Shown piece by piece: positions 6,681 through 14,233 of a stretch of 14,756 nt of DNA (positions are counted from its first letter, which is position 1; every line of letters starts with the position of its first letter). The stretch comes from Phyllobacteriaceae bacterium. Its GTDB lineage: Bacteria; Pseudomonadota; Alphaproteobacteria; Rhizobiales; Devosiaceae. The notes under the pieces are model-generated. The model was not told the origin of the DNA. It ran no database searches and saw only the letters and a program-made list of their open reading frames with translations. The stretch lies in the NCBI GenBank assembly GCA_012799265.1, contig JAAZLP010000042.1, forward strand, positions 1-14,756, given 5' to 3'. A program made the position numbers and the translations under genes.

Positions 6681-7901
6681 ATGACCGCTACAGCCACGAC
6701 CACCGCGCCCGCAGCGCAGCGCACTGCACTGTCCATCCTTCTGGCTGTGAGCGGGGCCCACCTGCTCAACGACCTGCTGCAATTCCTGTTGCCAGCGCTC
6801 TATCCGATGCTGAAGGAGAATTATGGGCTCTCCTATCTGCAGATTGGTCTTCTGACCCTGGGGCAGCAGATTACGGCGTGCCTGTTGCAGCCCGCCTTTG
6901 GCCTCTATGGCGATCTCAAGCCGAAGCCGTACTGGCTGGCGCTGTCGATGAGCATCATTGCAGCCGGTGTTGCCATCCTGGCCGTTGCCAATGGCTTCTG
7001 GCTTCTCTTCATTGCCTCGGTTGTCCTCGGCACAGGTTCGGCTCTTTTCCATCCGGAAGCCTCGCGCGTGTCGCGCATGGCGTCAGGTGGCCGTTTGGGA
7101 TTCGCGCAATCGCTTTTCCAGGTTGGCGGCAATGCCGGCACGGCGCTCGGGCCCCTTGCCGCGGCGCTCATCCTGCTGCCCATGGGCCAGGGCAGCGTCC
7201 TGTGGTTCCTGGCAGTTGCTGTCGTCGGCCTTGGCGTCCTCACCTATGTCGGTCGCTGGTTTGCGGATCACCAGCGCCAGGCGGCCTCCCGCCCGGCCGT
7301 CGCCGTCAAAAAGCCTGCGCTCAGCCGTCAGCGCCTCATCGTTGCCTTTGCGGTTATCGGCGCGCTGCTGCTCAGCAAGTTCATCTATATCGAAGGCCTG
7401 AAGAGCTATTACGCCTTCTTCCTGATCGAAAAATTCAGCCTCTCGGCGCAGGAAGCGCAGTTCTACCTCTTTGCCTTCCTCGGCGCCGTCGCGGCGGGGA
7501 CTTTTATCGGCGGGCCGGTGGGCGACCGTTATGGTCGTCTGGCTGTGATCTGGGTGTCGATCCTTGGCGCCCTGCCCTTCACGCTGGCGCTGCCTTATCT
7601 GGACCTCTTCTGGACTGCGGTCATGAGCATCATGATCGGCCTCATCCTGTCGTCCGCCTTTTCGGCCATGGTCGTCTATGCCCAGGAACTGGTGCCAGGC
7701 AAGGTCGGCATGGTGGCCGGATTCGTCTTCGGCTTTGCCTTCGGCATTGGCGCGCTCGGCGCTGCCGTCATGGGTGGCCTGGCCGACATGATCGGTATCA
7801 TTCCGGTTTTCCAGATTTGCGCCTTCCTCCCGGTATTGGGTATTCTCACAATCTTCCTGCCCCGCACGGCAGAACTTCATCCGGAAGGAAAAGCGGCATG
7901 A
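6681..7901 (+). CDS. fsr: MFS efflux transporter, fosmidomycin-resistance (Fsr) family
   Basis: The product is an inner-membrane drug/proton antiporter of the major facilitator superfamily with about 12 hydrophobic segments in 406 residues, as in E. coli Fsr. Recognition rests on the conserved GAHLLNDLLQ-type first helix, a QP(A/V)xG segment after helix 2, GTGSALFHPEASRVSRMASG and AQSLFQVGGNAGTALGPL, all strongly typical of Fsr. The second half has GPVGDRYGRLAVIW, the MFS loop 8-9 motif. A central cytoplasmic loop (about residues 200-225) joins the halves. I chose ATG 6681. A TTG 12 bases upstream in frame is also possible, and neither has a Shine-Dalgarno. The stop overlaps the next gene's start (ATGA). 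The substrate could be another drug or metabolite; the name marks the family only. Confidence 0.88.
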   Translation: MTATATTTAPAAQRTALSILLAVSGAHLLNDLLQFLLPALYPMLKENYGLSYLQIGLLTLGQQITACLLQPAFGLYGDLKPKPYWLALSMSIIAAGVAILAVANGFWLLFIASVVLGTGSALFHPEASRVSRMASGGRLGFAQSLFQVGGNAGTALGPLAAALILLPMGQGSVLWFLAVAVVGLGVLTYVGRWFADHQRQAASRPAVAVKKPALSRQRLIVAFAVIGALLLSKFIYIEGLKSYYAFFLIEKFSLSAQEAQFYLFAFLGAVAAGTFIGGPVGDRYGRLAVIWVSILGALPFTLALPYLDLFWTAVMSIMIGLILSSAFSAMVVYAQELVPGKVGMVAGFVFGFAFGIGALGAAVMGGLADMIGIIPVFQICAFLPVLGILTIFLPRTAELHPEGKAA

Positions 7902-8344
7902 GCAACGACATGGATTTCGACGCCGAGAGCCAGATCACGCTCACGCGTAAGATCGAGGCCAATGTCAGCGACGTCTTCTCGGCCTGGACCGATCCGGCCC
8001 TGATCGAGCAGTGGCAGGTAGACGAGGCCGAGTTCGACGCTTTCGAAGGAGGGCAGTACCGCTTTGTCACTTTCGGTCAGGACGATGATGAGCCGGATCA
8101 TGAAGTGACCGGGGAAATCCTGACATTTGTCGAGGACCAAAAACTGGTCATGTCCTGGGTCCATAAGGACGAAGAAGAGGAATTGATCTTCGTCATCGAC
8201 GTGACCTTCCAGGCAATCGACAAAGACAGCATGCAGTTGACGTTGATCGAACGCGGCCTGCCCCATGCCGATGCACAGACCCGAATTTTCTCGATGGAAG
8301 CCTGGGACGCAGCGCTGGAGCAGCTGGCCGACCTTATGGAGTAG
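7898..8344 (+). CDS. AHSA1/SRPBCC-domain small protein
   Basis: This 148-residue soluble protein corresponds to one START-like SRPBCC domain of the Activator-of-Hsp90 homolog 1 (AHSA1) type. It opens with ITLTRKIEANVSDVFSAWTD, followed by PALIEQW, GGQYRF, HEVTGEIL, LVMSWV, a strand-rich middle and a long C-terminal helix with EAWDAALEQLADLM. These are the usual landmarks of this fold, which binds hydrophobic ligands or lipids in a cavity. The protein is markedly acidic (for example DDDEPDHE and DEEEEL). The specific ligand is unknown. It starts inside the fsr stop codon (ATGA overlap), so the efflux pump and this protein are probably coupled. Small SRPBCC genes are often paired with ArsR regulators, but none is seen here. 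Confidence 0.85.
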   Translation: MSNDMDFDAESQITLTRKIEANVSDVFSAWTDPALIEQWQVDEAEFDAFEGGQYRFVTFGQDDDEPDHEVTGEILTFVEDQKLVMSWVHKDEEEELIFVIDVTFQAIDKDSMQLTLIERGLPHADAQTRIFSMEAWDAALEQLADLME

Positions 8345-8380
8345 GCACGGGGCGCTGAACCGAGGCGCCCGGCCGAGCGT

Positions 8381-8405
8381 AGTGCTCCAAACCTATTGGA
8401 GCACT
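8381..8405 (+). promoter_or_regulatory. Perfect 10-bp hairpin masking the photolyase ribosome binding site
   Basis: AGTGCTCCAA (8381-8390), loop ACCTA, TTGGAGCACT (8396-8405) form a perfect inverted repeat in the 65-base gap before phrB. The 3' arm contains GGAG (8398-8401), the only Shine-Dalgarno for the TTG start at 8410. The stem would hide it in the RNA. No T-run follows, so it is not a classic terminator. It could equally be a DNA operator. Confidence 0.6.
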
Positions 8406-8409
8406 CCCC

Positions 8410-9717
8410 TTGTCCAAAGCCCTCGTCTGGCTCCGAAACGACCTGCGTCTCTCCGATAATCCTGCCCTTGCCGCCGCGATGCGGCACGGCAGCGTTGTTG
8501 CGCTTTATATTCATGAGACCGATCAGGCGCTGCGCCCGCCCGGCGGTGCAGCGCGCTGGTGGCTGCATCACAGCCTCCGGTCCATCGCTGTGCAGCTTGC
8601 GCAGATCGGGGTGACGCTGCGCGTTGACACTGGCGAAGCCACAGAGGTGATGAGACGCGCGGCCCGTGGATTCGATCAGGTCCACTGGAACCGCCGGTAT
8701 GCACCAGCCCAACGCACGATCGATGCGGCAAACAAGAGCGACCTGGCGGCTCAAGGCATTGAGGTGCAGTCGCACCCTGGCAATGTGCTCGCCGAGCCGT
8801 GGACGATCGCCACGGGTGCCGGGAAACCCTATTCGGTATTCACCCCCTTCTGGAGAAGCTTGAAGGCGACGGATATCGCTCGGCCCCTCACCGCCCCCAC
8901 TGGAGGCCCGATCAAGGCGCCAGAGGTCGATGCCGAGTACCGCGAGCCTGTCTGGGCGAAAAAGCTCTCGAGGCACTGGAAGATCGGGGAAGAGGCCGCC
9001 CACGAGACCCTGCACGATTTTCTCGACCAACGACTCTCACTTTATCCGCAGGGCCGAGACTTTCCGGCCCGAGCGGTGACCTCTCGCCTTTCGCCGCATC
9101 TTCGACATGGCGAAATCTCTGCGCGACAAATCTGGCATGCTGCAAAGGCGCTGGCCCATGCGGAACCCGAGCGAGCCGCAGACGTCGAAAAGTTCCTGTC
9201 CGAACTGGCCTGGCGCGAGGCCCCAGCCGAGCTTGAAGCTTGGAAAACGGGGCGGACTGGGATTCCGCTGGTCGATGCCGGGATGCGCGAACTCTGGCAG
9301 ACCGGTTTTATGGACAATCGAGTCCGGATGCTGACAGCGTCAATCCTCGCCAAGAACCTGCTCATCGACTGGCGGACCGGCGAAGCATGGTTCTGGGATT
9401 GCCTGCTCAATGCCGATGTCGCCAACAATCCTGGCAATTGGCAGTGGGTCGCCGGCAGCGGTATGGATGCCTCGCCCTATTTTCGCATTTTCAATCCCAT
9501 TGCCCAAGGCGAACGTTTCGACGCGGAGGGCGACTATGTGCGCCGCTTCGTTCCGGAATTGGCGAAACTGCCCGATGAGTGGATCCAGAAACCCTTCGAC
9601 GCACCAGAATCGGTCCTGAGCAAATCCGGCGTCACGCTTGGCGAAACTTACCCCTTTCCTATCGTTGACCTCAAGGCGACGCGCGCTCGTGCACTGGAAG
9701 CCATGAAGGCGTTGTAA
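8410..9717 (+). CDS. phrB: Class I deoxyribodipyrimidine photolyase with a 29-residue internal deletion
   Basis: Photolyases use FAD and light to split pyrimidine dimers in DNA. The 435 residues show the N-terminal antenna domain (LVWLRNDLRLSDNPAL, RWWLHHSLR), the linker, and the FAD domain (TSRLSPHLRHGEIS, GRTGIPLVDAGMRELW, NRVRM, NWQWVAGSGMDASPYFRIFNP). Aligned by hand to E. coli PhrB as I recall it, residues up to W268 are offset by 9 and residues after W268 by 38. Hence 29 residues between E. coli W277 and W306 are absent and a single Trp (268) stands for both. Counterparts of W359 and W382 (W321, W344) and of N341, R342, R344 and N378 are kept. The GWMHNR motif reads GFMDNR here (F300, D302). 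Start is TTG 8410, with GGAG 8 bases upstream inside a hairpin. The frame is intact and the rest well conserved, so it is probably expressed; activity is doubtful. Confidence 0.9.
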   Translation: MSKALVWLRNDLRLSDNPALAAAMRHGSVVALYIHETDQALRPPGGAARWWLHHSLRSIAVQLAQIGVTLRVDTGEATEVMRRAARGFDQVHWNRRYAPAQRTIDAANKSDLAAQGIEVQSHPGNVLAEPWTIATGAGKPYSVFTPFWRSLKATDIARPLTAPTGGPIKAPEVDAEYREPVWAKKLSRHWKIGEEAAHETLHDFLDQRLSLYPQGRDFPARAVTSRLSPHLRHGEISARQIWHAAKALAHAEPERAADVEKFLSELAWREAPAELEAWKTGRTGIPLVDAGMRELWQTGFMDNRVRMLTASILAKNLLIDWRTGEAWFWDCLLNADVANNPGNWQWVAGSGMDASPYFRIFNPIAQGERFDAEGDYVRRFVPELAKLPDEWIQKPFDAPESVLSKSGVTLGETYPFPIVDLKATRARALEAMKAL

Positions 9718-9877
9718 CCGGCCGATCGGATTCATTTTTCTTGCGTTCGCTCAGGGTAGAATGCAGGTGCGCCGCGGTCATGCCAGGAGGAAACCCCTGC
9801 CCCAAACGGCGTTATGCCTTGCGGGCTGAATAGCCATTCCTTACGATAAGTCTCTGATCCTCCTCGACATAGATGCC

Positions 9878-10921
9878 ATGACCAAGCACGACGACCTGAT
9901 CTCCGCCATCGGCAACACTCCGCTGATCCGTCTCAACCGAGTCTCGACGCTCACTGGCTGCGACATCTGGGGGAAGGCCGAGTTCCTCAATCCGGGACAG
10001 TCGGTCAAGGATCGCGCGGCGCTGTTCATCATCCATGACGCTGTGAAATCGGGTAAGCTCAAGCCAGGCGGCACGATTGTCGAGGGCACGGCAGGAAATA
10101 CCGGGATCGGGCTGACCCTTGTCGCCAATTCGCTGGGCTTCAAGTCCGTGATCGTCATCCCCGACACGCAGAGCCAGGAGAAGAAGGACGCCCTGCGCCT
10201 TTATGGTGCGGAGCTGATCGAGGTTCCGGCAAAGCCCTACAAGGACCCGAACAACTACATCAAGATTTCCGGCCGCCTCGCCGAAAAGCTGAACAAGGAA
10301 CTGCCGAACGGCGCCATCTGGGCGAACCAGTTCGACAATGTCTCAAACCGACGGGCCCATATCGAAACCACCGGACCTGAAATCTGGCAGCAGACCAATG
10401 GCCGGATCGACGGCTTCATCTGTTCCGTTGGCTCGGGCGGTACGCTTGCGGGAATTGCCGAGGCCCTGCGGTCACGCAATCCAGACGTAAAGATCGGCCT
10501 CGCCGATCCCGAGGGGGCAGCGCTTTACGAATACTATGCCCATGGCGAGCTCAAATCCGCCGGCAACTCGATCACCGAAGGCATCGGCCAGGGCCGTATC
10601 ACGGCCAATCTTGAGGGCCTCAAGGTAGATTACCCCTATCAGATCAGCGACGCTGAAGCCCTGCCCTACATCTTCGATCTGCTTGAGCATGAAGGCCTCT
10701 GCCTGGGCGGTTCGAGCGCCATCAATATCGCCGGCGCAGTGCGAATGGCGCGCGACCTGGGGCCGGGCAAGACCATCGTCACCGTGCTCTGCGACTACGG
10801 CAACCGCTACGCCAGCAAGATCTTCAATCCGGACTTCCTGCGCGACAAGGGCCTTCCCGTTCCCCCCTGGACGGTTGACCGGACGCCGATCGACATTTCG
10901 AGCGTGATCGAGCCCGTCTGA
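9878..10921 (+). CDS. cysK: Cysteine synthase A (O-acetylserine sulfhydrylase), PLP-dependent
   Basis: The enzyme makes cysteine from O-acetylserine and sulfide in the cytoplasm. The 347 residues carry AIGNTPLIRL near the N-terminus, the PLP lysine in GQSVKDRA (K44), the substrate loop EGTAGNTGIGL (69-79), and the phosphate-cup SVGSGGTLAG (from residue 183). The GTAGNTG form (instead of TSGNTG), the long C-terminal tail and GLCLGGSSAINIAGA place it in the rhizobial-type CysK subgroup. An in-frame TGA at 9827 and the lack of any other ATG, GTG or TTG in between force the ATG at 9878. No Shine-Dalgarno precedes it. The 160-base gap upstream holds a TAGAAT -10-like hexamer (9757-9762) without a good -35, an unused AGGAGG (9785-9790) and an 18-codon ORF (9780-9833). 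I see no known riboswitch there. Confidence 0.93.
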   Translation: MTKHDDLISAIGNTPLIRLNRVSTLTGCDIWGKAEFLNPGQSVKDRAALFIIHDAVKSGKLKPGGTIVEGTAGNTGIGLTLVANSLGFKSVIVIPDTQSQEKKDALRLYGAELIEVPAKPYKDPNNYIKISGRLAEKLNKELPNGAIWANQFDNVSNRRAHIETTGPEIWQQTNGRIDGFICSVGSGGTLAGIAEALRSRNPDVKIGLADPEGAALYEYYAHGELKSAGNSITEGIGQGRITANLEGLKVDYPYQISDAEALPYIFDLLEHEGLCLGGSSAINIAGAVRMARDLGPGKTIVTVLCDYGNRYASKIFNPDFLRDKGLPVPPWTVDRTPIDISSVIEPV

Positions 10922-10980
10922 CCAGTTGTCGTCGAAGCATGGCCTGATAGAGTAGCGCTCTAACACGCTGTGGAGACGCC

Positions 10981-12432
10981 TTGTTCGGCCTCGACGACAT
11001 CCTGCGCATCATCATTGCCGACCTACACATAGTGGCGCTCATCGTGGGCGCCATTTATCTGCTGGCGGCGGTCTGTGCGGTTCGCGAAATCCTCAATTCC
11101 CGCACGTCCCAGGGATCGATTGCCTGGGTTATCTCGCTGGCTCTGCTCCCCTTTCCGACGGCATTCATATACCTCGTCTTCGGCTGGAAGCTATTCGACG
11201 ACTATGCGACAGACCGGATCAAGAACGGGCGCGCCGACCGACCGTTGCGGGCCAAGGACCTTGCCTTTGTCGACCGCGAGACGGACGCGAAATGGCCTGT
11301 TCAGGTCGCGGTGTCTGAACTGCCATTTCTCAACGGCAATGATGTTGAACTGCTGATCGACGGCAAGGCAACATTCGACTCCATCTTTGCCGGCATCGAC
11401 GCGGCTGAACGCTATCTTCTGGTCCAGTTCTATATCGTGCGCGATGACGCTCTGGGCCAGCAACTGGCTGAGCGCCTGATCGCCAAGGCAAGACAGGGCG
11501 TAAAAGTCTATCTGCTCTACGACGATGTGGGCAGCAACGGCATGCCCAAACGTTACCGGCGGGAATTGCGGGAGGCAGGGGTCAAGGTGTCCGGGTTCAA
11601 TCACCGACACAAGTTCCTGCAGTTCTATGGCCCTACCCGCATAAATTACCGCAACCACCGCAAGATTGTCGTCGCCGATGGCAAACACGCCTGGGTGGGC
11701 GGCCACAATGTCGGGGTCGAGTATCTCGGCGAAGACCCGAGGTTCGGACATTGGCGAGATACCCATGTGCGTGTTTCTGGGCCCGCTGCACTCGGCTGCG
11801 GTCTCCTTTTCCGGGAAGACTGGGAATGGGCGACCGGCGAACGCATCGTCACAGAACCGCCATCCGAATGGGAGGGCGATGGGCAGGAGCCCGTGCTGGT
11901 CATGGGGAGCGGTCCGGCGGACACGCTCGAAGAATGCGCGATTGCGTTCACTGACCTGATTGGTCGGGCGCGGGTAAGGCTCTGGATTGTAAGCCCCTAT
12001 TTCGTCCCCGACACTGACATCAGAACGGCGTTGTTCGCGGCAAGGCTGCGGGGCGTTGACGTGCGGATCATGCTTCCCAACGAGCCTGATCACAAGCTTG
12101 TCTGGCTCGCCAGCATGGCGCATGCCGATGCCATGGTGGAGCATGACATCGGCGTCTATCGTTATACCGATGGGTTCCTTCACCAGAAGGTCGTGCTGAT
12201 GGACGACCAGATGGCGACAGTGGGCAGCGTCAATTTCGACAACCGCTCCTTTGCCATCAATTTCGAGATTACCCTGTGGTTTCCGGACGCCGACACGATC
12301 GCCGATGTCGAGGCCATGTTGCTGAAGGATTTCGAATCCTGCCGACGGGTGGGACTATCTGAAGTTCGGAGCCGCCCCTGGCCGCTCTATGTCCTGACCC
12401 AGGCCGCCAAGCTTCTCTCTCCTGTACTTTAG
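10981..12432 (+). CDS. cls: Cardiolipin synthase, two-HKD phospholipase D family
   Basis: The enzyme condenses two phosphatidylglycerols into cardiolipin and glycerol at the inner membrane. The 483 residues start with two membrane helices (about 10-34 and 48-70), as in bacterial ClsA. The two catalytic HxK(x)4D motifs follow: H226-R-K228...D233 in NHRKIVVADGKHAWVGG, and H401-Q-K403...D408 in LHQKVVLMDDQMATVGS. The typical SPYFVPD stretch lies between them. The start is TTG 10981, supported by GGAG at 10972-10975 (spacer of 5) and by the first residues leading straight into the first helix. It lies 59 bases after cysK. Its last codon region supplies the weak AGG ribosome site of alaX, so the two genes are likely cotranscribed. 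Length and motif layout are normal. Confidence 0.95.
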   Translation: MFGLDDILRIIIADLHIVALIVGAIYLLAAVCAVREILNSRTSQGSIAWVISLALLPFPTAFIYLVFGWKLFDDYATDRIKNGRADRPLRAKDLAFVDRETDAKWPVQVAVSELPFLNGNDVELLIDGKATFDSIFAGIDAAERYLLVQFYIVRDDALGQQLAERLIAKARQGVKVYLLYDDVGSNGMPKRYRRELREAGVKVSGFNHRHKFLQFYGPTRINYRNHRKIVVADGKHAWVGGHNVGVEYLGEDPRFGHWRDTHVRVSGPAALGCGLLFREDWEWATGERIVTEPPSEWEGDGQEPVLVMGSGPADTLEECAIAFTDLIGRARVRLWIVSPYFVPDTDIRTALFAARLRGVDVRIMLPNEPDHKLVWLASMAHADAMVEHDIGVYRYTDGFLHQKVVLMDDQMATVGSVNFDNRSFAINFEITLWFPDADTIADVEAMLLKDFESCRRVGLSEVRSRPWPLYVLTQAAKLLSPVL

Positions 12433-12441
12433 GTATTTTGC

Positions 12442-13155
12442 ATGACTGAGTTTCTGTTCCGCGATGACGCCTATCTCCGTTCGGCCGAGGCCAGAGTGGT
12501 GGCAGTCACGCCTGAGGGCGGCATCGTTCTCGACCGCACCATTTTTTACGCTACTTCGGGCGGGCAGCCCGGCGACAGCGGCAAGATCGTACGGGCTGAT
12601 GGTTCGACCATCGAGATCGCCACCGCAATCCATCCGGACGGGGACAAGACTGAGATCGTTCATGTTCCGGCGGAGGGGGCAACGCTGCCGAAAATCGGAG
12701 AGAGCGTGACGCTGGAGCTGGATTGGGATCGGCGCTATCGGCTGATGCGGATGCATACTGCCCTACACCTGCTGTCCGTCGTTTTCCCCTTCCCCGTCAC
12801 AGGCGGACAGATCGGCGAGGACAAGGGCCGACTGGACTTCGACATGCCTGAGGTTCCCGAAGACATTGCGGCATTGGAGGCCGAGCTCAACGCCATGGTA
12901 CGGGCCGATCATGCCGTCTCGACGGAGTGGATCACCGACGCCGAGATGGAGGCAAAGGCTGACCTCATCAAGACCATGAAGGTGAAGCCGCCCATGGGAC
13001 AGGGTCGCGTCCGGCTGGTGCGGATTGGTGACGTCGATCTGCAGCCATGCGGCGGCACACACGTCGCGCGCACAAGCGAAATCGGCCCTCTCTCGATCGG
13101 CAAGATCGAAAAGAAGGGCAAGATCAATCGGCGCGTCAGCCTGCTATTTGCTTGA
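12442..13155 (+). CDS. alaX: Alanyl-tRNA editing protein AlaX (free-standing trans-editing hydrolase)
   Basis: AlaX is a cytoplasmic, zinc-dependent hydrolase that clears mis-charged Ser-tRNA(Ala) (and Gly in some members). The 237 residues match the medium-length AlaX form: an N-terminal beta-barrel domain (FYATSGGQPGDSG, shared with AlaRS editing domains) followed by the editing core. The zinc ligands are visible as HTALH (H105, H109) and CGGTH (C203, H207). The C-terminal GKIEKKGKINRRVSL closes the domain. The N-terminal AlaRS synthetase domain is absent, so it is not a truncated alaS. The ATG at 12442 has AGG 8 bases upstream, overlapping the cls stop codon. It ends 11 bases before the convergent binding-protein gene. 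A small GCTTG/CAAGC hairpin at 13150-13164 covers the gap but lacks a T-run. Confidence 0.92.
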   Translation: MTEFLFRDDAYLRSAEARVVAVTPEGGIVLDRTIFYATSGGQPGDSGKIVRADGSTIEIATAIHPDGDKTEIVHVPAEGATLPKIGESVTLELDWDRRYRLMRMHTALHLLSVVFPFPVTGGQIGEDKGRLDFDMPEVPEDIAALEAELNAMVRADHAVSTEWITDAEMEAKADLIKTMKVKPPMGQGRVRLVRIGDVDLQPCGGTHVARTSEIGPLSIGKIEKKGKINRRVSLLFA

Positions 13156-13166
13156 CAGCCAAGCGG

Positions 13167-14204
13167 CTAATTGATCGGCGCGGCGTAGAGCAATCCGCCA
13201 TTGCTCCAGAGGGCATTCTGTCCCCGGAGCATGGCGGCGCCGGTCTGCGGACCGAAATGGCGGTCATAAAGTTCGGAATAGTTTCCGACTGCCCGGATGG
13301 CGTCAGTCATAAAAGTGGGCCTCAAACCCAAGGCCTCGCCAAAATTGTCTTCAATTCCCAGGATGCGCCGCACCGATTTCGTCCGGGCCGCGCTGAGGGA
13401 ATCGATATTGAGGGATGTCACCCCCAATTCTTCGGCCGAAATCAGCGCGTTCAGAGTCCAACGGACGATGTCGAACCATTGTTCGTCGTCCTCACGCACG
13501 ACGGGCCCAAGCGCTTCCTTGGAAATGCGCTCCGGCAGAATACGATGGAGGGCGGGATCAGGCAGGTCCCGGCGGATCGCCTGCAATTGCCGTCCGGACG
13601 CTGAGATGACCTGGCACAAACCGGCCCGATAGGCGACGGCGAGATCGGCCTCTTCTTCATAGACGACTTCAGTGAAGCGGGTCTGGTTGGAGAAGAAGAA
13701 TTCATCCAGCGCCTGCAACTCACCCGAACGGTCGGCAACGCAGATGGAGACATTGTCCAATTCATATGCCGAAACGACGCTCAGCGATTGAGGCACCAGG
13801 AAGGACTGGCCGTCAAAAAAGCTAGTCATGACATAGCGCGAAGCAAAGCGCGTGTCGCGCCCCGCTGTCCAGGCGCCATTGCGCATCAGAACATCCACTG
13901 CCCCGGTCTGAAGCGGCGCAAAACGGGCCTCGCCGCGATAGGAGCGAAACTCGATCAGGTCCGGATTGCCGAACACGGCGGCAGCCAAGGCACGACAGAG
14001 ATCGACATCAAACCCGGACCAGCGGCCGTCCGTGTCCTGTTGGGCGAAGCCGGCAATGGCATTGGCAGAACCGCAGATAAGAAAGCCGCGCGCGCGCACT
14101 GTCTCAAGCGTCTGGGCGGATGCAGGAACCACCGCAAACGCGGCAAAGGAGGCAGCCAGTGCCAACAATGGCTTGAAGTATTTGATCACGATGCCGGCTT
14201 TCAC
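13167..14204 (-). CDS. AapJ/BztA-like general amino-acid ABC transporter binding protein
   Basis: This is a periplasmic solute-binding protein of the polar amino-acid class. From GTG 14204 it has 345 residues: a Lys-rich start, a hydrophobic signal core (PLLALAASFAAFAVVPASA) and probable cleavage before QTLETV. AapJ landmarks follow in order: GRWSGFDVDLCRALAAAVFG, LQTGAVDVLMRNGAWT, ISKEALGPVVREDDEQWFDIVRWTLNALI, SAEELGVT, and a C-terminal ALWSNGGLLYAAPIN. The pocket-lining CGVNTG and CVQTGTT motifs of AapJ, as I recall them, are changed here to CGSANA and CVADRSG. It therefore looks like a divergent paralogue with another ligand. I chose GTG 14204 because a frame-compatible TTG at 14243 lies inside the terminator hairpin. 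A second GTG at 14189 is also possible. It follows aapP but is separated from it by that hairpin. Confidence 0.85.
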   Translation of the reverse strand: MKAGIVIKYFKPLLALAASFAAFAVVPASAQTLETVRARGFLICGSANAIAGFAQQDTDGRWSGFDVDLCRALAAAVFGNPDLIEFRSYRGEARFAPLQTGAVDVLMRNGAWTAGRDTRFASRYVMTSFFDGQSFLVPQSLSVVSAYELDNVSICVADRSGELQALDEFFFSNQTRFTEVVYEEEADLAVAYRAGLCQVISASGRQLQAIRRDLPDPALHRILPERISKEALGPVVREDDEQWFDIVRWTLNALISAEELGVTSLNIDSLSAARTKSVRRILGIEDNFGEALGLRPTFMTDAIRAVGNYSELYDRHFGPQTGAAMLRGQNALWSNGGLLYAAPIN

Positions 14205-14233
14205 GGTTTCCGACCATATTGGCAGGCAAGCAA

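Noticed and set aside
6509..6684. tRNA-Asn as an integration site of a genomic island
   Set aside because: No direct repeat of the tRNA 3' end, no integrase and no change in composition on either side; flanking genes are ordinary chromosomal ones.
6605..8344. A 579-codon open frame running through fsr into the SRPBCC gene
   Set aside because: The first 430 codons are an out-of-frame shadow of fsr with Arg/Pro/Cys-rich composition typical of high-GC noncoding frames. The real gene starts at ATG 7898, which overlaps the fsr stop.
8350..8370. GGGCGC/GCGCCC stem after the SRPBCC gene as a terminator
   Set aside because: Only 6 bp with a 9-base loop and no T-run. It may weakly slow transcription but cannot be called a terminator by eye.
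11191..12183. A 330-codon minus-strand frame antisense to cls
   Set aside because: cls on the plus strand has both HKD motifs and a normal length; the antisense frame shows no family features.
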